From contig NZ_VSEY01000064.1 in assembly GCF_008086045.1 (NCBI RefSeq), positions 1 through 55,576 on the forward strand: a stretch of DNA of 55,576 bases, given 5' to 3'. Shown here one piece after another: positions 1 to 6,894 of the stretch. The notes beneath the pieces are model-generated. The model made no database searches. It had not been told where the DNA came from and saw nothing but the letters and a program-made list of their open reading frames with translations. The first letter of the stretch is position 1. Each line of letters opens with the position of its first letter. Made by a program: the position numbers and the translations under genes. Source of the stretch: Nonomuraea sp. PA05 (GTDB lineage: Bacteria; Actinomycetota; Actinomycetes; Streptosporangiales; Streptosporangiaceae).

Positions 1-9
1 ACTGCGCCG

Positions 10-30
10 CTTCTCCTAGCCGGGGAGAAG
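10..30. promoter_or_regulatory. Perfect inverted repeat upstream of the DUF4396 gene
   Basis: CTTCTCC at 10-16 and GGAGAAG at 24-30 form a perfect 7-bp dyad with a 7-nt spacer, about 30 bp before the DUF4396 start. The layout (7+7+7) resembles operators of MerR-family metal regulators, but it could equally be the terminator of a gene outside the window. No regulator is adjacent to decide between these. Confidence 0.3.
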
Positions 31-61
31 GGGCCGTTGCCTCAATACTGGAAGGTTGGCA

Positions 62-562
62 ATGTCAGAATCAACGCATCACGGTGGGCATGAGGAGTCA
101 GGTCACGCCCACCACGAACCGATGAAGGCGACCTGGGGAGTGGCGGCGTCGGCGACGCTGCACTGTCTTACCGGGTGCGCCATCGGCGAGGTGCTCGGCA
201 TGGTGATCGCCACCGCCCTGGGCTGGCACGACCTGCCCAGCATCGCGCTGGCCGTCGTCCTGGCGTTCGTCTTCGGCTACGCGCTCACCCTGCGCGGCCT
301 GTTCCGCGCGGGGCTCAAGTGGCGCGCGGCGCTGCGGCTGGCGCTGGCCGCCGACACGCTGTCGATCCTCGTCATGGAGATCGTCGACAACGGCATCATG
401 CTGGTCATCCCCGGCGCGATGGACGCGGGGCTCGTGTCCCTGCTGTTCTGGGGCGCGCTGGCGGTCTCGCTGCTCGTCGCCTTCCTCGTCACCTGGCCCA
501 TCAACAAGTGGATCATCGGCAGGGGCAAGGGTCACGCCGTGGTCCACGCCTACCACCACTGA
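62..562 (+). CDS. DUF4396 family integral membrane protein
   Basis: A 166-residue protein with a His-rich soluble N-terminus (HHGGHEESGHAHH), then four hydrophobic helices. The conserved LHCLTGCAIGEVLGM stretch at the start of the first helix, with its paired Cys and the acidic residue, is the DUF4396 signature. The His-rich tail and the membrane Cys suggest metal binding or transport, but no biochemical role is established for the family. The ATG at 62 is chosen because GGAAGG (50-55) sits 6 nt upstream; a TTG at 56 is in frame but overlaps that site. The C-terminus is again His-rich (HAVVHAYHH). Single gene, with a dyad upstream that could be its operator. Confidence 0.8.
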   Translation: MSESTHHGGHEESGHAHHEPMKATWGVAASATLHCLTGCAIGEVLGMVIATALGWHDLPSIALAVVLAFVFGYALTLRGLFRAGLKWRAALRLALAADTLSILVMEIVDNGIMLVIPGAMDAGLVSLLFWGALAVSLLVAFLVTWPINKWIIGRGKGHAVVHAYHH

Positions 563-579
563 GCGCGTCGCCTCACCTT

Positions 580-606
580 TCACCCCCGTCACGACTTCAC
601 GGGTGA
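580..606 (+). terminator. Weak hairpin after the DUF4396 gene
   Basis: TCACCC at 580-585 pairs with GGGTGA at 601-606; two further pairs lie beyond a 2-nt bulge. There is no T-tract, as is common in actinomycetes. It lies 17 bp past the stop of the DUF4396 gene. Confidence 0.3.
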
Positions 607-706
607 TGTGCGCCGCGTGCGTATTTTTCAGCGGTCAAACTCCGGAAACTCGCTCACGCTGGAGGACGGCACCTTCAGTCCATGGGCTAGGAAATGGGAG
701 TGACCT

Positions 707-2674
707 ATGCCGCCGGTGATCGTCGGGCGTGACGGCCCGCTGTCCGGACAGCGTTTTCCGATCGACGACCGGCCGATGACGTTCGGCCGCAGGAACGACA
801 GCCGCATCGTGATCGCCAGCGGGCGCGCCTCGCGCGCGCACGCCGAAGTGCGCCACGAATCGGGCCGGTACGTCCTGTACGACCTGGGCAGCCGCAACGG
901 CACCCTGGTCAACGGCGTCCTGGTGACCCGGCACGACCTCCAGCCCGGCGACGTGATCGCCATCGGCGACGAGGTGTTCCGCTTCGAGGCGTCCGACGAC
1001 GTCGAGACCATTATGGACCCGGCACTCATGCGGGAGATCGGCCGGCGGGCGGCGCGCCCGGTCGATCCCGCCCAGGTCCTGCGCGTGACGATCAGCGGCG
1101 GCGGCCCCGTCGGGCTCGGGTTCGCCCTGCTCCTCGACCACCTCATGGGCGAACGGGTGGCGGTCACCGTGTACGACGGCCGCTGGATGCTCGACGGCGA
1201 CCGGGTCGTGTGGAAGGGTGCGGAACAGGGCAACATCCGGCGGCAGCAGGTCGTGACGGTGCAGAGCCGCCAGTACCTGAACCTGCCGGAGAAGGTGCAG
1301 GCGCGGCTGTTCAGCCCGGACGCGTACACCGAGATGTGGCCCGCCGGCCCCGACTCGATCCGTGGCCGCAGCCCGCGCAACCTGCGCATCTCCTACATCG
1401 AGGACACCCTGCTGGCGATGGCCGGCGAACGGCCTGGCCGGATCCGGCTCGTCCCCGAACGCTTCGACCCTGCCGAGCACCAGGAGGCCGCGGCCCGCGA
1501 CCACGTGCTCGCCATCTGCGAGGGCGGCCGGTCGCGCACCAGGGAGCACTTCGCCGCCAAGTTCGGCACGGCCGACACCTCCATCTACTCGCTCGACGGT
1601 CATCACCTGCGCGACGTCGTCCTCGGCCTGCGGGTCAAGTCCGACCTGCCCGACCCGATGACCGTTCTGCTCACCGTCGCGCAGAACCGCTTCCTGCTGA
1701 ACGCCCTGCGCGGCGAGGGCTTCCTCAACATGCGGCTGACCGACGCCGAAGCCGGGGAGGTCATCGGCATCGACCCGGTCAGGCACGTCTTCGAGGAGTG
1801 CGTGGCCTCCAGCCCGTGCCTCATGGACCGCACCGAGCACGGCGAGTTCCGCTGCTCCACCCACAGCACGCTGTTCCTGCCCGCGCTGGTCAAGGGGTCG
1901 AAGCTGTGGGCGCGGGTGATGGAGGGGCTGCGGTTCTTCGGCGTGCCGGAGGAGAACCTGAGCGCGGTCACCGCGTTCCGGCTCGACATGGTGCAGCGGC
2001 CCCGCTTCACCGCGCAGCTCTACCCGCCCACCTCCGCCACCCCCGGCACGTACGGGTTCCTGCTCGGGGACGCCGCCAACGCCATCCACTTCTGGCCGGG
2101 CCGCGGGCTCAACAGCGGGCTGGGCTCGGCCATCTCGCTGGCCAGGACGCTCAGCCAGAGCTGGCAGGGCCGGCCGTTCAGGGACGCCGACTTCATCCGG
2201 CACGAGGCGGCCATGTCGATGCTGCAGTACCGGCACAAGAGCCGCGCCTGGAAGGCGATGGTCACCACCGACGGGCACGGCGTCACGCGGGCGATCAAGG
2301 ACGAGATCGCGCAGGGGATCGAGGAGGCCGCCGCGAGCCCGGATCCCGACGCCGGCAAGGACGCCGACCTGGACGCGCTCATGGACCGGCTGCGGCAGAT
2401 CCGGGACCGCCTGGCCACGCGCATCCCCGGGATGCCGGACGACGCCCGGCTCCGGGGGCATCTGCGGGGGATGAAGGCGGAGACGTTACGGACGCTGCTG
2501 ATCAGCGGGGCGTGGGACACGCTGGTCATGGGCGGGGAGGAGGTCGACATCGACATCTTCTACCGGCAGGACCCGCCCGACGTGCTGGTGTCCAGGACAC
2601 CGGTGGCGGCGGCGGAGGCGGTGGGGGAGGGGCAGCAGCTCACCAAGGTCATCCGGCGCGGGCAGGTCACCTGA
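707..2674 (+). CDS. FHA domain fused to a FAD-dependent monooxygenase-like domain
   Basis: A 655-residue two-part protein. Residues about 1-100 form an FHA phosphopeptide-binding domain with the diagnostic FGR, SRAHAE, DLGSRNGT and VNG motifs. From about residue 125 a flavoprotein Rossmann fold begins with SGGGPVGLGFALLL, and GDAANAIHFWPGRGLNSGLG near residue 455 matches the second FAD-contacting motif (GD) of aromatic-hydroxylase-like monooxygenases. The C-terminal roughly 150 residues are helical and charged, without a recognised fold. The simplest reading is a flavin oxidoreductase recruited or controlled by Ser/Thr-phosphorylated partners, but no kinase gene is adjacent. The start has a purine-rich ribosome site (AGGAAATGGGAG). 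It is a single gene closed by a strong hairpin. Substrate unknown. Confidence 0.75.
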   Translation: MPPVIVGRDGPLSGQRFPIDDRPMTFGRRNDSRIVIASGRASRAHAEVRHESGRYVLYDLGSRNGTLVNGVLVTRHDLQPGDVIAIGDEVFRFEASDDVETIMDPALMREIGRRAARPVDPAQVLRVTISGGGPVGLGFALLLDHLMGERVAVTVYDGRWMLDGDRVVWKGAEQGNIRRQQVVTVQSRQYLNLPEKVQARLFSPDAYTEMWPAGPDSIRGRSPRNLRISYIEDTLLAMAGERPGRIRLVPERFDPAEHQEAAARDHVLAICEGGRSRTREHFAAKFGTADTSIYSLDGHHLRDVVLGLRVKSDLPDPMTVLLTVAQNRFLLNALRGEGFLNMRLTDAEAGEVIGIDPVRHVFEECVASSPCLMDRTEHGEFRCSTHSTLFLPALVKGSKLWARVMEGLRFFGVPEENLSAVTAFRLDMVQRPRFTAQLYPPTSATPGTYGFLLGDAANAIHFWPGRGLNSGLGSAISLARTLSQSWQGRPFRDADFIRHEAAMSMLQYRHKSRAWKAMVTTDGHGVTRAIKDEIAQGIEEAAASPDPDAGKDADLDALMDRLRQIRDRLATRIPGMPDDARLRGHLRGMKAETLRTLLISGAWDTLVMGGEEVDIDIFYRQDPPDVLVSRTPVAAAEAVGEGQQLTKVIRRGQVT

Positions 2675-2677
2675 CAG

Positions 2678-2701
2678 GGCAGCGGCGCATCCGCCGCTGC
2701 C
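2678..2701 (+). terminator. Strong hairpin terminator after the FHA-FAD gene
   Basis: GGCAGCGGCG (2678-2687) and CGCCGCTGCC (2692-2701) form a perfect 10-bp stem with a 4-nt CATC loop, starting 4 bp after the stop codon. It lies between convergent genes. Confidence 0.75.
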
Positions 2702-2710
2702 GGCACGCGA

Positions 2711-2743
2711 ACGGCGCCCCACCCGCCTGGGACGTGGCGCCGT
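2711..2743 (-). terminator. Hairpin terminator for the convergent CoA-binding gene
   Basis: ACGGCGCC (2711-2718) pairs with GGCGCCGT (2736-2743), extended inward by CAC/GTG across a small bulge. Together with the hairpin at 2678-2701 it gives back-to-back terminators between convergent genes. Confidence 0.6.
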
Positions 2744-2750
2744 CCGTAGG

Positions 2751-3170
2751 TCAGGCGGTGCGGCGCAGGGCCCACTCGACGCCGGGACACCGGTCCATCA
2801 CCACGTCCAGCCCGGCCTCCTGCGCCCGCCCCGCCGCAGCCTCGTCGACCACGCCCAGGGGCAGCCAGACCGCGCCGGCCCCGATGGCGATGGCCTCGTC
2901 GATCGCCTCACCGGCGTGCTCGGACCGGCGGTACACCGCCACCACGTCCACCTTGCCCGGCACCTCGGCCAGCGACGCGTAGCCGGGCTCGCCCAGCACG
3001 CTCTCGGCGGCCGGATGGACGGGAATGATCCGCCGGCCGCGCGACTTGAGCAGCCCCGCCTGGTCGTACGCCGTACGGCCCGGGTTGTCGGCCAGGCCGA
3101 CGAACGCCCACGTGTGAGCCTCGGCGAGGAGGCGCCGGATGACGTTCTCGTCCGCGAAACGGTTTCCCAT
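2751..3170 (-). CDS. CoA-binding protein (YccU-like)
   Basis: A 139-residue single-domain protein with the CoA_binding Rossmann fold: WAFVGLADNPGRTAY is the nucleotide-binding start, followed by IIPVHPA and DVVAVYRRSE, and VWLPLGVVDEAAAGRAQEAG near the end. The final CPGVEW segment matches this family, in which a Cys-Pro pair lies close to the C-terminus. Family members bind CoA or are CoA-regulated; the precise function is unknown. The ATG at 3170 gives the family's usual length; the reading frame continues upstream without homologous sequence. Monocistronic and convergent with the FHA-FAD gene. Confidence 0.8.
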   Translation of the reverse strand: MGNRFADENVIRRLLAEAHTWAFVGLADNPGRTAYDQAGLLKSRGRRIIPVHPAAESVLGEPGYASLAEVPGKVDVVAVYRRSEHAGEAIDEAIAIGAGAVWLPLGVVDEAAAGRAQEAGLDVVMDRCPGVEWALRRTA

Positions 3171-3336
3171 GTCCGGGCAACGCCCGTGGCGGGTCGCGCA
3201 TTTCCGTACCCGTAGAAGTGCGCGCCCTGAGATTGCGCCCAGCCGATGCGCGCCACCGCGCATACCTCGGAACTGACGGGCAGGAGGACGGAGGCAGGGG
3301 GATGGATCTGACCGCCGAAGGGCTAGGAGGAGACAC

Positions 3337-3573
3337 ATGGATCCGTCGACCCAGGAGACCGGCAAGGTCACGGGCACTCAGGACAAGGACTACAACCTGA
3401 TCTGGTTCGTCGAGCAGTGCCTGAGCAACGTGCTGCGGCTGGAGAACTACATCGCCGACGCGGAGCGCACGGGCGACCAGGAGCTGGCGAGCTTCTTCCG
3501 CCGCGCCCAGGCCGAGAGCCGTAAGGGTGCCGAGCAGGGCAAGGAGCTTCTCAGCAAGCGCCTGATCAAGTAA
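3337..3573 (+). CDS. Small conserved helical protein
   Basis: A 78-residue, highly charged, all-helical protein. After a short disordered N-terminus, a core beginning DKDYNLIWFVEQCLSN leads to an E-rich helix (ADAERTGDQELASFF) and a lysine-rich tail. The pattern (YNL, then D-x-E-x-x-G-D-x-E-L-A-x-F-F) resembles small ferritin- or hemerythrin-like actinobacterial proteins of unknown role; this assignment is from memory of the family, not a search. It has an excellent ribosome site (AGGAGGAG at 3325-3332) and is followed by a strong terminator, so it is very likely an independently expressed gene. Confidence 0.7.
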   Translation: MDPSTQETGKVTGTQDKDYNLIWFVEQCLSNVLRLENYIADAERTGDQELASFFRRAQAESRKGAEQGKELLSKRLIK

Positions 3574-3589
3574 GCCTCCCGGAAGTCTC

Positions 3590-3630
3590 CGCGCAAGCGG
3601 CCGCCCGTCACGGGGGGGGCCGCTTGCGCG
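3590..3630 (+). terminator. Strong hairpin terminator
   Basis: A 13-bp stem (CGCGCAAGCGGCC at 3590-3602 with its exact complement at 3618-3630) encloses a loop containing CCCGTCACGGG, which can pair further. It ends the transcript of the small helical protein. Confidence 0.8.
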
Positions 3631-3655
3631 TTCGGTCAGGCGCGACAATGGAGAC

Positions 3656-4516
3656 ATGAGCCCCACATCCGGCCCCGGTGAACTCGGCGCCTTCCTCAAG
3701 GCCCGCCGGGCCCAGCTGGCCCCGCAGGACCTCGGCATGCCCGAGCAGGGCAGTCGCCGCAAGGTCGCCGGGCTGCGCCGTGAGGAGGTCGCCCAGCTCG
3801 CCGCCATCAGCGTCGACTACTACACGCGGCTGGAGCAGGGCCGCGTCCGGGCGTCCGCGGGGGTGCTCGCCACGCTGGCCCGCGCGCTGCGCCTGGACGA
3901 GGACCAGCAGCGCTACCTGTACGAGCTGGCCGGCAAGACCGACGCCCGGCCGCGCAGGCGCCGGCCCGCGCAGCGCGTCCGGCCCGCTATGCGGCGCCTG
4001 CTCGACCAGCTCACCGCGACCCCCGCCATCGTCCTAGGCAGGCGGCTGGACGTCCTGGAGTGGAACGCCGGCGCCGCCGCACTCTACACCGACTTCGCGC
4101 GGCTCCCCGCGGACCGCCGTAACTACCTGTACCTGCTGTTCACCGACCCGGTCATCCGGGACATGCACCTGGAGTGGGAGCACGACGCGCGCGACGCCGT
4201 CGCCGCGCTGCGCATGGAATCCGCTGCCGGTCCCGACGACCCCGAGCTCGCCCGGCTCGTCGGCGAGCTGTCCGTGCGGGACGCCGACTTCCGCACCTGG
4301 TGGGCCGAGCACCGCGTCAACAACGCCGCCTACGGGACGAAGCGGTACAGGCACCGGCTGGTCGGCGACCTCACGCTCGACTGCGACACGTGGAGCAGCC
4401 CCGACGGCTCGGGGCAGCGGCTCATGGTGCTGACCGCCGAGCCCGGCACCCCGTCGTACGACGCGCTGCGCATCCTCGCCTCCTGGGGCGCCGGCCAGCC
4501 GAGCCTGTCACGCTGA
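3656..4516 (+). CDS. XRE-family regulator with MmyB-type ligand-binding domain
   Basis: A 286-residue DNA-binding regulator. Residues about 5-75 are the helix-turn-helix: LGAFLKARRAQL, then VAGLRREEVAQLAAISVDYY and TRLEQGR, the classic arrangement of MmyB-like actinobacterial regulators. The C-terminal part from about residue 110 is the PAS-like MmyB ligand-binding domain (LGRRLDVLEWNAGAAALY, then NYLYLLFTDP). Such proteins often control adjacent oxidoreductases and are thought to bind fatty-acid-like ligands. Here no clear target gene lies next to it: the downstream segment looks like a deletion scar, which may have removed its former target. GGAG lies very close to the ATG at 3656. Confidence 0.8.
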   Translation: MSPTSGPGELGAFLKARRAQLAPQDLGMPEQGSRRKVAGLRREEVAQLAAISVDYYTRLEQGRVRASAGVLATLARALRLDEDQQRYLYELAGKTDARPRRRRPAQRVRPAMRRLLDQLTATPAIVLGRRLDVLEWNAGAAALYTDFARLPADRRNYLYLLFTDPVIRDMHLEWEHDARDAVAALRMESAAGPDDPELARLVGELSVRDADFRTWWAEHRVNNAAYGTKRYRHRLVGDLTLDCDTWSSPDGSGQRLMVLTAEPGTPSYDALRILASWGAGQPSLSR

Positions 4517-4517
4517 G

Positions 4518-4658
4518 GACGGAAGGCACGGCCGGCACCCGTTCCACCCCGAAGACCAGCTCGCCGGCCCGCGTCCAGGCCACGACCTGCCCGTACACCT
4601 CGCCCATGGTCCCCGCGTCGAGCAGGCGCCACGGCCGGACGTGGAGGGGCTCGACGGG
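4518..4658 (-). pseudogene. Possible C-terminal gene remnant (minus strand)
   Basis: Read on the minus strand, this segment encodes about 45 residues (RPWRLLDAGTMGEVYGQVVA, then WTRAGELVFGVERVPAVP) with near-uniform G or C at third codon positions, as expected for real coding DNA in this genome. It has no start codon and no stop of its own; the frame runs on into the regulator gene. I do not recognise the family. It abuts a second fragment reading the opposite way at about 4659, so both could be the surviving 3' parts of two divergent genes whose 5' halves were deleted. A chance open frame in GC-rich DNA remains possible. Confidence 0.25.
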
Positions 4659-4778
4659 GACGCCTTCGCCGCGGCGTTCCCCACCGTGATCGCCGGGGTG
4701 AGCGAATACTTCCAGCCGGGGCGCACCGTGGGCGATCTGTTCCGCGACTGCCTGGAGGAGATCGTGGGCGGCACGTAG
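4659..4778 (+). pseudogene. Possible C-terminal gene remnant (plus strand)
   Basis: A plus-strand frame ending at TAG 4776-4778 encodes about 39 residues (DVEGLDGDAFAAAFPTVIAG, then VSEYFQPGRTVGDLFRDCL) with strongly GC-biased third positions and a protein-like composition. No start codon in this frame lies in the intergenic stretch with a plausible ribosome site. It stops one base before the ATG of the AraC-type gene. The family is not recognised. It is best viewed as the C-terminal stub of a broken gene. Confidence 0.25.
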
Positions 4779-4779
4779 C

Positions 4780-5625
4780 ATGGGATCCGTGCAGACGTTC
4801 GTGCACGGTGAGGCTGTGTGGGGCGTCGCGTCCCCGCGGCGGCCCAGCTTGGTGTCCGGGGTGACCATGGCGGGTTTCCAGGTCCGTGACCTGGACGCGC
4901 TCCGCATGGTCCCGCATCCGGCCGTGACACTGCTCCTGGAGTTCGGCGCGGGCTCGCCCGTCATGGACGGCGGGGCGGGGCGGACGCAGAGCGGCAGTCT
5001 CGTCGGCGGGCCGGGGTTCGGGGCCGGCGGGGCGGTCTGGGTGCGGGGCCAGAACGTCGAGTGCTTGCAGGTGCGCCTGTCCCCGTTGATCGCCCGCGCC
5101 GTCCTCGGCGTGTCCCCGGCGGAGCTCGACGGCGTCGTGGTGCCCCTCGAAGACTTGTGGGGGCGCGGAAAGGTGTCGGAGATCCGTGAGCGGCTGGCCG
5201 AGGCCGGCACCTGGGGGGAGCGTTTCGCGATGGCGGACGCGCTGCTCGCCCGCCGCCACGAGGAGCGGGAGCCGGTGGACCCGGAGGTGGCCTGGGCGTG
5301 GGATCGGATCGTCGCCGGTCGTGGCCTGGTCCGGGTGGACGGGCTCGCGGAGGAGGTCGGCTGGAGCCGCAAGCGCCTGTGGTCGCGGTTCCGCTCCCAG
5401 CTCGGGCTGCGGCCGAAGCGTGCCGTGACGCTGATCCGCTTCGATCACGCCGCTCACCGGCTGGTCGCGGGTGAGGGCGCGGCCAGGGTGGCGGCCGACG
5501 CCGGTTACGCCGACCAGTCCCACCTGCATCGGGAGGTGATGGCGTTCGCCGGGGTGACACCCGGGACGGTGGCCGACGAGCCGTTCCTGGCGGTCGACGA
5601 CTTCGCCTGGCCGGGCCACGCCTGA
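4780..5625 (+). CDS. AraC-family transcriptional regulator
   Basis: A 281-residue regulator. The N-terminal roughly 170 residues are a beta-rich effector region of the type found in AraC proteins with a DUF6597-like N-terminus. The C-terminal DNA-binding domain (about 185-265) has both helix-turn-helix motifs: VDGLAEEVGWSRKRLWSRF, then the second, AARVAADAGYADQSHLHREV, followed by FAGVTPG, the usual AraC ending (normally GxSPxxF). The ligand is unknown. The ATG at 4780 has only a weak ribosome site, so the true start could lie a little downstream. No partner gene is adjacent on the same strand. Confidence 0.8.
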   Translation: MGSVQTFVHGEAVWGVASPRRPSLVSGVTMAGFQVRDLDALRMVPHPAVTLLLEFGAGSPVMDGGAGRTQSGSLVGGPGFGAGGAVWVRGQNVECLQVRLSPLIARAVLGVSPAELDGVVVPLEDLWGRGKVSEIRERLAEAGTWGERFAMADALLARRHEEREPVDPEVAWAWDRIVAGRGLVRVDGLAEEVGWSRKRLWSRFRSQLGLRPKRAVTLIRFDHAAHRLVAGEGAARVAADAGYADQSHLHREVMAFAGVTPGTVADEPFLAVDDFAWPGHA

Positions 5626-5700
5626 TCCGGGCGGCGAGCCATCGGCCGAGGTCGTGGCTGATCCGGGCGGTGAGCCATCGGCCGATCCGGGTGGCGGGCT
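5623..5700. repeat. Short degenerate tandem repeat between convergent genes
   Basis: TGATCCGGGCGG followed by the GAGCCATCGGCCG block occurs at 5623-5648 and again at 5659-5684 (one mismatch, 36-bp period), with a partial third copy at 5683-5700. It begins on the stop codon of the AraC-type gene and ends on the stop of the membrane-protein gene, so it duplicates the tail of the AraC-type gene. Likely slippage or duplication; no function is evident. Confidence 0.6.
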
Positions 5701-6631
5701 ACCGGATCGAACGCGGGCGGTCGGCCCGCTGGACCCAGCCGAGGAAAACCCCCTCAGGCGAGCGCGCCGCCAGCGCCGCCGCGATCGACCCGTGCAGGTG
5801 GGCGTCGTTGGGCAGGGCGAGGCGCTGCTCGTCCGGCTCGTCGTAGAGCGACAGGTCGAGCCGTGCCTGCGGATACCGGCGGACCCCGTCCACGACCGCG
5901 GCCTCCCCCGCGTACGTCAGCGCGACCGACCGCAGCCTCGACCACGGATGGTCGTTGACGCCCCGCGAGGAGACGACCAGCACCCCCAAGGCCTTGGCCT
6001 GGAGATTTATCCGGATATATCCGGCGATGGCGATGATCACCACCAGCACCACGCCCACCATGAAGGCGACGTAGTCGGGAGCGTCCGCCCCCCGGTCGTC
6101 GGGCAACGCCGCGCCGATGAGCCCCACCACGATCAGGACGACCACGGCGACGACCATCATCAGGCACCCGAACAGTCCCCGCTGCTGCCTGAGCGCGACG
6201 CCCCGCAGATCGAACGCGGTCCCGTCGGCCGGCTGGTGGAGCACCCTCGGCGCGACGGCGGACGAGCTCCACCGCCTGACGTCCCCCCGGCAGAGCAGCA
6301 GCCCGCCCGCGATGCCGCACGTCGCGGCGGCGATCCCGGACAGCTGCGACGGGTACACCTGGCCGTCAATCATCCCGATGGCCAGGCCGGAGCCGAGGAT
6401 CAGGAGCGGGCAGATGCCGAACAGGGCCTTGCGCATCAGCCCGATCGCCATGGGGCCGCCCAGCCAGACCCGGGAAAGCCAGAAGCACCAGACCGCGCTC
6501 CAGAACACCCCCGCGAAGATCTCGAAGGGGGCGGTCGTGCCCTCCCAGACGAGCACGACGCCGCCGATGAGGCCGGCCCAGAGGAGGGCGAGCAGGGCGA
6601 CGGCAAGGTGGAGGGCGAGGGGACGCTGCAT
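5699..6631 (-). CDS. Polytopic membrane protein with C-terminal soluble domain
   Basis: A 310-residue protein. Four hydrophobic helices lie in the N-terminal half (beginning ALHLAVALLALLWAG) and two more around residues 155-215 (CLMMVVAVVVLIVVGLIG, then VGVVLVVIIAIAGYI). Between and after them are soluble segments; the last about 90 residues (LGVLVVSSRGVNDHPWSRLR onward) look like a small beta-rich PH-like domain. The ATG at 6631 places the first transmembrane helix directly at the N-terminus; an upstream in-frame start would add 15 basic residues. Function unknown; no operon partner. Confidence 0.65.
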   Translation of the reverse strand: MQRPLALHLAVALLALLWAGLIGGVVLVWEGTTAPFEIFAGVFWSAVWCFWLSRVWLGGPMAIGLMRKALFGICPLLILGSGLAIGMIDGQVYPSQLSGIAAATCGIAGGLLLCRGDVRRWSSSAVAPRVLHQPADGTAFDLRGVALRQQRGLFGCLMMVVAVVVLIVVGLIGAALPDDRGADAPDYVAFMVGVVLVVIIAIAGYIRINLQAKALGVLVVSSRGVNDHPWSRLRSVALTYAGEAAVVDGVRRYPQARLDLSLYDEPDEQRLALPNDAHLHGSIAAALAARSPEGVFLGWVQRADRPRSIR

Positions 6632-6729
6632 GCGCGGAAGCCTAGCCTGGCGGGCAGGACGCGGGACCCGGCGCAAAGCGGGGACTCTCGTTACGCGGCC
6701 TTGCCGATCACGTCACTAGCGTGGCTGCC

Positions 6730-6894
6730 ATGCCTGACACACCCCGACGCCCTCGTATCCAATGGCAGGACGACACCGAGTACCTCAAGAACAGGGAGCG
6801 TCCGCTGAGCGGCGCGCCCCGGCCCGCTGCCGAGCCGGCCGCGGACCTGGCGCCCCGGCCGGAGCCCGGCCGGGGCACGCGGGAGGCCCGCTAG
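6730..6894 (+). CDS. Small proline-rich hypothetical protein
   Basis: A 54-residue frame starting MPDTPRRPRIQWQDDTEYLK and ending in a Pro/Ala/Arg-rich tail. The first 25 residues look protein-like; the rest is low complexity. No clear ribosome site precedes the ATG, and a GTG 9 nt upstream is in frame. Its TAG stop lies in the palindrome CTAG at 6891-6894, which also provides the TAG stop of the giant toxin gene on the other strand. A marginal call. Confidence 0.35.
   Translation: MPDTPRRPRIQWQDDTEYLKNRERPLSGAPRPAAEPAADLAPRPEPGRGTREAR

Noticed and set aside
5654..6808. 384-codon plus-strand frame opposite the membrane-protein gene
   Set aside because: It has shadow-frame composition; the minus strand encodes clear transmembrane helices.
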